Part shown: in pieces, positions 57,901 through 64,000 of the stretch
Position numbering within the stretch: the stretch's first letter is position 1
Layout: every line of letters starts with the position of its first letter
DNA from: Diplocarpon mali
Taxonomy: Eukaryota > Ascomycota > Leotiomycetes > Helotiales > Drepanopezizaceae
DNA: 64,000 nt
NCBI GenBank assembly: GCA_024741835.1
Contig: JAENRP010000161.1
Span: 34,345-98,344, forward strand
Direction of reading: 5' to 3'
The notes under the pieces: model-generated
Told to the model about the DNA's origin: nothing
Databases searched by the model: none
Seen by the model: the letters and a program-made list of their open reading frames with translations, nothing else
Position numbers and translations under genes: made by a program

Positions 57901-58205
57901 AGGACCGGGCCAGCGTCGAGCGCCGGCGGAGGCTGCACACGACCATGGACAGCTTTCGCAAGGGCTGGTTGGCGAACCCCTCGACCCCGGCGGCCGCCAC
58001 GGCACCGAGCGCGCGGGAGGCCCGGGGGGTCGCGGCTGGCACTGGCAGGCAGGGCGCGAGGTGGAGGAGGTGTGCCAGGTGTGCTGCGGTCATGGAGGAT
58101 ATCATCCCGCAGAGGCAGGCCCTGCAGTGGCTGGTCATGCAGCAGAGACGCTGCTTCTGCAGTGGGTACTGGGATACACTTGCGCCCGGGGAGAGGGTTG
58201 CGTGA
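54906..58205 (+). CDS. MED16: Mediator complex subunit 16 (Sin4-type tail module)
   Basis: A nine-exon model of 954 residues, all phases matching: 54906-55042, 55097-55457, 55516-55762, 55807-56249, 56298-56517, 56580-56687, 56740-56850, 56905-57198, 57262-58205. The N-terminus (PLMMDEEMDMEDLFGD, then ELRQRIDELRAGGCCQ and IAWSKWGCIASI) is diagnostic of fungal Med16. A WD40-like propeller follows (SPTGSDLAVIDSAGRVTIL, CHPVHSKSAFVCVTTNGLLR), then a helical C-terminal half (FAYDWLVELSRIMKVHADYS, LSIQNSLGFKGEF) and RQALQWLVMQQRRCFCSGYW at the end. The Mediator tail module links activators to RNA polymerase II. The third intron appears to use a GC donor (GCAAGT at 55763). The second acceptor (TCAAG) and the 56851 intron (which is also open in frame) are less certain. 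Confidence 0.92.
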
Positions 58206-58427
58206 GGGTTCGGGCTGCTGCCTGGCGGGCAGTCGAGACTGGGAATGGGGCGAGAGAGGGCTTGGTGCGTCGAGGGGGAGGTGGCGGGGGCGGACCAGCG
58301 AGCTCCGAAAATTTCATCGGGATGTCTTGCACAGGTACAGTCAAGATGCCCAGCCCGGTTCGTCGCGCGACGGGCATCGAGACGGGATGCGTGAGACGTC
58401 TTTTGCTCAGCCGGGGTGTCGGTAGGG

Positions 58428-58609
58428 GGATGTAAGTAGTGGATATAAGTAGTGGATAAGAGTAGGGGATGTAAGTAGTGGATATAAGTAGTGGATAAGA
58501 GTAGTGGATAAGAGTAGTGGATAAGAGTAGTGAATGTAAATAGTGGATATAAGTAGTGGATATAAGTAGTGGATATAAGTAGTGGATATAAGTAGTGGAT
58601 ATAAGTAGG
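58428..58609. repeat. 13-bp minisatellite, 14 copies
   Basis: Fourteen units of ggatataagtagt and its variants (ggataagagtagt, ggatgtaagtagt, gaatgtaaatagt) fill 182 bp exactly, starting 223 bp after the MED16 stop. Because 13 is not a multiple of three, all three frames of the minus strand read the same peptide-like repeat. The long ORFs there are artefacts. Confidence 0.95.
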
Positions 58610-61465
58610 GCGTGGATAAAGAGACAATACACGGCAACATGCGTCCCCTCGCTGACGACCAGCCCCGACCCAAGAGCCGGGTGGGGCGGGAAAGGCGCTT
58701 GCGCGCTATCTCTATCCGGAGGGATGCATGTCACATGTCACCCGCGAGTGGCCGGTGGGAGCCGGGTGACGCTCCGCCGGCCCGCCGCCCCTGCCGTGGC
58801 GGCCGTCCTTGCTCGGCGGGCTTTCGTTGCCGGGGCGGTGTGCCGGTCTCCTCGGCCGCGCTCCTGGACGGCGTCTACCGCCGCACGTGCAGCATCTCGC
58901 AGTCGTGCGGCAGCACGGTGCACATGGCCGCCGAGTCCATCGCCGGACACGTGAGCGGCCGTGTCGCGCGCGTCCGGACCGCCGGCCCGGTGGGGAAGGG
59001 AAAGGGCAGTTCTCCAGCGATAGCCGGCGTGCGCGAGCCGCGCCGGAAGGAGGGACGCCGGGCCGGGCCGTGTCCGTGGATTCGCCCCTCCGTCTCGGTG
59101 CCCGCCCCGGTATGGCGGGGGGCGTAGCTCGGATGGCCGGCTGCGAGACGAGACGAGCCGTGCCGCGAGCCTTCGGTGCGAGCGTCACGGGATGTATGGT
59201 TCGGTGCTCGCTGGCCAGAAGAAAATGGGACGCTGCACGGGAGAGAGCGAGAGCGAGAGAGAGGATGGGTTGAAAAGTGACTGGGAAAAGCGTCCATGTC
59301 GACGGGGCCACGACCTCGGGTAGGGTAGCAACTTGCCCACCTTTCCTGCGCTGTGAAGCGAGCCGCTCCTCGAAGATGTTGGCAGTACCTCTAAAAACTT
59401 GCTATCAGAGGGGCTGACTCCCCAGGAGTCGATCAGGACCGGGAGATCCGGTCAACGCCCGGGCAGGGTGGCGCGGTCACTGCGGCTAGCTCTTGTATGT
59501 AGCTCGAAAGGCTGGCTTCTTTCTCACTTTTCGCAGAGTTGAACCTCACCTTCCAGCGCGTGGCCAGAATTCATATACCTAGACGGGGTCAACAGTGTAG
59601 AGCTTGGATCGAATCGCAAGGGCCCAGGCGGTCGTCTGGCTTCGCGAGCTCTTCTCAATCGTCGCACCTCTCACTCCTTGGTGGATTTCTGCCCTGGTCT
59701 GGATCCACATCGACACCCGAGGATTCAGGAGCATGTCGACCAGATGGGGCGAGCAGCCGCGCTCTCCCGCAGACGCACGGGGGATGTTGGGTTCGGGGAG
59801 TCATGAGTTGCAGAGCCTTGTTACGGAGGGAGGGGATGAAGGGTGATTCTTCACCATGATCGACTGGGAGACATTCGCGGGTCCCGGCTGACGATCAGAG
59901 GCGGAGAAGGCAGGGAGAGATGTGTGCCGTTCGAGCTCGGGAGTCTCTTTCTCGGCTGCTGATCGATGCTAGTGGCCTGGCCTGATCCGAAAGACAAAGC
60001 CTGTCGCGCCTGGACTCCGTCTGGTGTTTTTCCTGCTCCTGCGAGTGATTGCCCCGACGATGCATCTTCCGACCCCGAGTCTGTTCCTGACGAGTGGACT
60101 CCTGGCGGGCTGAGATCTCCATCCCGTCGAGCGGCCAATGGTTTCTGGACACTGGAGATGATCAACCCTTTGGGAATCCCGCGCCCCACATGATCTGAAG
60201 TCCGAGACTGATACTGTCAACTCGAGGGGAGGCTCGCAGCAAGCGGAGACCAGACCTGTCTCCACAGCTTTGGGGGCTATTTGATGTCTCAGCCTGTGAC
60301 GGGAGAAGGGGGACGCCAGGCTGTTTGGCGCACTGGACCGCACGAAGCGAGACTCTCGCGGCGGGCGCACGGCGGTGGCGGGTGTCAGCCACGCGCGCAT
60401 CGTGTGAATCTGGGGGATGTGCAGGAGAGAAAGGCCGTGGAATCCGGGTCGGGTTGGGATGCTGGGCAAGACTCTCGCGGGTGGAGGGTGGAAGGTGGAG
60501 GGTCTTGGATGGAGGGTCGAGGGTCGAGGGTCTTGGATCCAGGTGTTGGCCTCTCCGGGGGCCCAGACACTGGCAACAACGAAGCTCTGAGTAGGGGACT
60601 GACCCGTCTCTCGGCGAGGGATGATGGTTCCTCGGCTAGCTGCTAAAAATACGCCAGGGAAGAAGCCATCGAGCGTAGTCCTGGTGCCGGCGATACGTTC
60701 GTCGGTGGCCGAACTTGATGTCGAGTTGACGTCGAGTTGACGTCGACCGAGTTGCGATTCGAGCGCCCGCGGGACGAGCACGTCCGCCCACCGTCGTCAA
60801 GGCCAGAACCTCGTGGCAAGGCGATTTGCCGGGCCGGCACGTACAGGGTACCGTATGGGGAGGAGTGGGACTGTCCAAGCGGCACCGGCCAATCAGCGCA
60901 TGCGCCGTGAGCGACGGCCGAGGCGATCCTCGTGACCACGCTGCCTCGTACCAAGCCAGCCCATCGGGGGGCTCTTTCTGATGAGAATGCTTCGAGACCC
61001 CTTACCCTCTCCAGCCATACGCGAGCCCCGTTCCAGCCGTGCTCGGGAAAATTGAGCCGACAAGCTCGAGGGACAGGGGCGAGGCCGGAGAGTGTGCACT
61101 TCCAGCCTGCACTTCCACGTGACGGTGGGGGGCGAGGAGGAGCGTCGTTCTTCTGGAGCGTCGTCGCGCGGCGGCGGTGGCAGGCTCGGGATCTCTGCTA
61201 CGTTCGCGTTGTGGTTCAGCTGCGCGAGTCGAAAAGACCGCGGACTACTCTGAGGCCGCGGGTGCCTGGGTGTCTGGGTGCCTGGATGCCTGGATGCCTC
61301 GTGGCTGCTGACTGGCGTGCGGGGCCGGCGGAGTGGACGGCGGGCGAGAGCGATCGCGTGGCGGCAGCGGGCCGGGTAAGGAGGAGCGGAGGTGGCTGCT
61401 GATTGGCCGAGAAGCCGCTCTCATGCCCGGCCCGTGGGATCACCAGCTTGTTCTGGAAGGCGGCG

Positions 61466-61466
<1 letters not shown>

Positions 61467-61516
<50 letters not shown>
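61467..61516. repeat. TC dinucleotide microsatellite
   Basis: About 50 bp of almost uninterrupted TC repeats, broken once by CG near its start, about 1 kb upstream of the gene starting at 62518. Confidence 0.9.
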
Positions 61517-61524
<8 letters not shown>

Positions 61525-62300
61525 GCTTCCCCCCTCGCTCGGTCGTGTTGACACCGGACACAGACAGAGACCCCGGAGACCGCTCGCCCCTCGCCCACGA
61601 GAAAGACCTGGAAAAATAGGGCGAGACCGCGTCTCCCCCCAGCTCCTGATGGGCGGTGTTCCTGGATATGGTGCCAGGCACGGGCGTGCATCCTGCCACT
61701 CGACCGTCCCACGTCCTCCCGCTGGGGGCAGACGCCCCTGATCTAGCCTCAGAACTGGCGCATCGGCACATGACTCGACACGAGTGCGCGCCCCCGCTGC
61801 CCCCTGACCCGTGCTGCGGGTCTCTTGGCAGCTGCCAGGCCCATCTTCGCTCCTTTTGGACAGGAGACTCCGGCTAAGCGCGGAGCCCCTGGTAGTCCGC
61901 GTCCGCCTGTCCTCTCGGCGACTCCTTCCCCTCCCCTCCTTCCCTCCTTCGCCCCTTCCCTCCCTCCTGCAGCCAAGCGCGCTCGTTGGCGCTCCTGCCC
62001 GCGTTCGTCGCCTTCTCCTCGTACGTCCAAAGACAGGAATTCCCGCCCCAAGTCCGCTGCTGGCCCGTCCCTTCCTCCGCTCGCCCGTCCCTTCCTCCGT
62101 GCAGGGGCTGGATGCGCCCGCCTTCCCCCGTCCCAGAGCTAGACCGGGAACGGGGACTGGACCGGGAACGGGAACCGGGACCTGCGTGTTCATCTTCGTC
62201 TTCATCTTCACCTTCATCTGAGGATCAATAGTTCCGCCGTCGTCCTTGAACTCCCCTTACTCGTCCAGTGCCGCCTCGGCCACATTTCCCAGAAAACCCC

Positions 62301-62364
62301 CAAAATCCAAACCCAAAACCCAAAACCCAAAACCCAAAACCCAAAACCCAAAACCCAAAACCCA
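62301..62364. repeat. Heptamer array (AAAACCC)n
   Basis: About nine tandem copies of aaaaccc, the first degenerate, 150 bp upstream of the ATG at 62518. It resembles a telomere-type motif in composition but is interstitial and not the TTAGGG repeat. Confidence 0.92.
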
Positions 62365-62517
62365 AGCCTCAGTCTTCCTCCACCATCACCCTCTCCTCCT
62401 CCGCCTCCGCCTCCTCCCCCCTCTTCCCCCTCCTCCTCGCAATCCCTATTCCTCTTCCCCTTCAGAGCAGACTCACTCCAATGTCTGGTCGGCCCGCCGG
62501 CCCTCCCAGAATTCACC

Positions 62518-64000
62518 ATGGAGATGGTCCACGGGGGCTTGTCCTCGTTCTCCTCCTTCGCCCATCGCCATCCTGAGACGCCGTACGATTCATATTCATC
62601 GGATTTCGACTCCTACCCGCCCAGCTCGGATAATACCCATACTCGTACCATATCTCATACACCTATCGACTCCAGGACGCGCCCCAGGAATCCTCCAGTG
62701 TCCGTCCGATCGCGCGCAGAGACGCTCTCCTCCGTCGCATCAGAAGATTCGTCGTCCTCCTCGTCGGTCAGGAGGAAACCTCTGCCGTCGACAGCTTCGC
62801 CCTTGGCAACCAGGTTCTGGTCTGGTGAGTCTCTCGCCGCGACGCTGCAACCGCCAGGACAGCCTTCCGACCGACCATACTCGGTCGACAGCCCAACGCT
62901 GCACGAGTTCCCACCCACGGCGAGACTGCCCGACTGCCCGGGCGGCCTGACGCTGCCGAGATTCCTCAGGTAAGCTGCCTCCCTCCGATCCAGTGAAACA
63001 TCCGGCTGTCAACGACATGGAGCTGTTCTGACGTGTCGACAGACCTTCAAACGAACTGGTCGTCGTGACGTCGGGTAGAGCCTCGGACACGTTTGCGCCC
63101 AGCCATCCAGCAAACCCGGACCAGCTTCTTCCTAGTCCCGAGAGCCCGAACGTCATCGTTCCGTCCCAGAGACTCTCAGCATCCAACGTTCCGTCAAAGC
63201 ATGCAAGGTTGGCTAGCGAAGCCTCGGTCTCAGACGTCAGTAGTCCATGGTACAGTGACTCCAGCTCGAGAACCTACTCGCAATCGTCCGTGTTTTCCGC
63301 GCAGCCGACCCTCCCGCACCAGGTCAATGTCCGGGCCTCGCACTGCTATTCCAACCAATCAGACGACTCCAGCGCAACTATCCAAAAACCACAAGCCTCC
63401 CCGCGGAAATCCAGGATCCAAAATTTCTTTGGCTGGGCCGTCGACGTATCCCCCGGGTCCGAGAAGCCGCCATCGCCCCTGCCCTCGCCGCGCCCCTTCG
63501 ACAACCCCGCTCCGACCGATACCTACAACGCTCCTGGAAAGAATATCCCAAGAGCCATCGATGTTCCCAAGGCCAACGCAGATGTGGGTGGATATCTCGG
63601 AAGCGCCTACCACGAATCGCATTTGGCATCGCCAGCAACATCCCTACAAGTCGAACAGATGGAGACGGAATTGAAGGAGATCAGCTCGGAGCTGGCGTCC
63701 TCCATACGCCGAGAGATGGACCTGGAAGATCTGGTGGAGAGACTACAATCGGACGCCTTGAACCATACTTCCACCGCGGGAAAGCGGACCAGCGACTACT
63801 TCTCGGACTCGGGGACCGGCTCCATCAAATCTGGATCTCCGGGCCCCAAGCAAGAGGAGCTGGATCGCATGCGACGGAAGGCCGAGCAAGAGAAGGCACA
63901 GGTGACGTTGGATCTGACCAACAAGGTCCAAGACGAGAGAGCGAGACGGAAACGACTCGAAGCACAGATTCGCAACCTGGAGGAGAAGGCGTCGCAGGTC
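62518..64000 (+). CDS. Uncharacterised Ser-rich coiled-coil protein, 5' part (runs off the window)
   Basis: ATG at 62518 in a strong context (CACCATGG). Exon 1 is 62518-62969, intron 62970-63042 (GTAAGC..GACAG), and exon 2 runs open from 63043 to the end, giving at least 470 residues. The first ~340 residues are disordered and Ser/Pro-rich (SSFSSFAHRH, DSYPPSSDNTHTRTI, SSDSSSSSS-like runs, HPANPDQLLPSPESPNVIVP). From about residue 360 a Glu/Lys/Arg-rich coiled coil begins: QMETELKEISSELASSIRRE, MDLEDLVERLQSD, SDYFSDSGTGS, then QEELDRMRRKAEQEKAQV. Similar coiled-coil proteins occur across Pezizomycotina, but I cannot name one with confidence; a cytoskeletal or scaffold role is only a guess. 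Because the window ends, the product may be much longer. Confidence 0.75.

Larger units (their letters stand above)
58610..62517. other. GC-rich, low-complexity region without a supported gene
   Basis: Almost 4 kb of GC-rich DNA with many overlapping open frames in every register, as expected from base composition alone. No domain is recognisable. It contains simple-sequence patches: short GA/GTC repeats near 60500 and 60720, 'gcctggatgcctggatgcct' near 61285, a TC tract and an AAAACCC array. The part nearest 62518 is probably the promoter and long 5' leader of the coiled-coil gene. Confidence 0.5.

Noticed and set aside
58135..58734. Long minus-strand ORFs with repeated LLISTTYIHYLYP-type peptides
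   Set aside because: They are the 13-bp minisatellite read in three frames, with no start context and no homology expected.
58612..62221. Many ORFs of 70-330 codons in the GC-rich region
   Set aside because: Open frames occur in all registers because of high GC. They show Arg/Pro/Ser-rich composition, with no domains and no exon structure.
62301..62364. Telomere or chromosome end
   Set aside because: The array is short, interstitial, not TTAGGG, and coding sequence continues beyond it.

Overview
The window is nuclear DNA of a filamentous ascomycete (Pezizomycotina; probably Leotiomycetes or a near relative, which is inference). Evidence: short 40-110 bp introns with GT..AG ends and CTGAC/CTAAC-type branch sites, fungal gene families (class II myosin, Red1-like CCCH protein, Hst3/Hst4-type sirtuin, fungal MED16, a 2EXR protein), CT-rich leaders, and repeats that look mutated by RIP (C:G to T:A).

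Layout. 1-4.6 kb: no supported gene. 4.6-9.1 kb: a decayed Diels-Alderase-like gene (-), low-complexity ORFs, a new small membrane/coiled-coil gene (6682-7305, +) and a 2EXR gene (-). 9.5-12 kb: AT-rich repeats with a ~700 bp inverted repeat and two solo LTRs that have exact 5-bp target duplications. 12.2-14.1 kb: a decayed allantoate-permease-like transporter (-). 15.2-27.5 kb: two large intact genes diverging from a 713 bp promoter region, a Red1-like zinc-finger protein (-, 1253 aa) and myosin II heavy chain (+, 2402 aa). 28.8-29.5 kb: another copy of the dispersed repeat. 30-33.4 kb: an SDR pseudogene, an intact RNA 3'-terminal phosphate cyclase (-) and an unidentified decayed gene. 37.7-43.6 kb: a small secreted protein, a frameshifted alpha/beta-hydrolase, a 299-aa orphan (-) and a GNAT acetyltransferase.

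45.2-50.4 kb: a complete Ty1/copia retrotransposon (5155 bp, 124-bp LTRs, CTCAA target duplication). It has no intact ORF and is inserted inside an exon of a minus-strand host gene whose halves lie on either side. 52.2-64 kb is more GC-rich. It holds a divergent pair, an Hst4-like sirtuin (-, 559 aa) and Mediator subunit 16 (+, nine exons, 954 aa), then a 13-bp minisatellite, about 4 kb of GC-rich low-complexity DNA, and the 5' part of a coiled-coil gene that runs off the window.

How it fits together: the intact genes are mainly housekeeping or nuclear functions (RNA surveillance, cytokinesis, RNA end processing, histone deacetylation, transcription). The metabolic or accessory genes between them (transporter, SDR, hydrolase, Diels-Alderase-like enzyme) mostly carry frameshifts or stops. 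The long reading frames of the intact genes argue that these lesions are real and not sequencing noise. No operon, CRISPR array, tRNA or rRNA was found.
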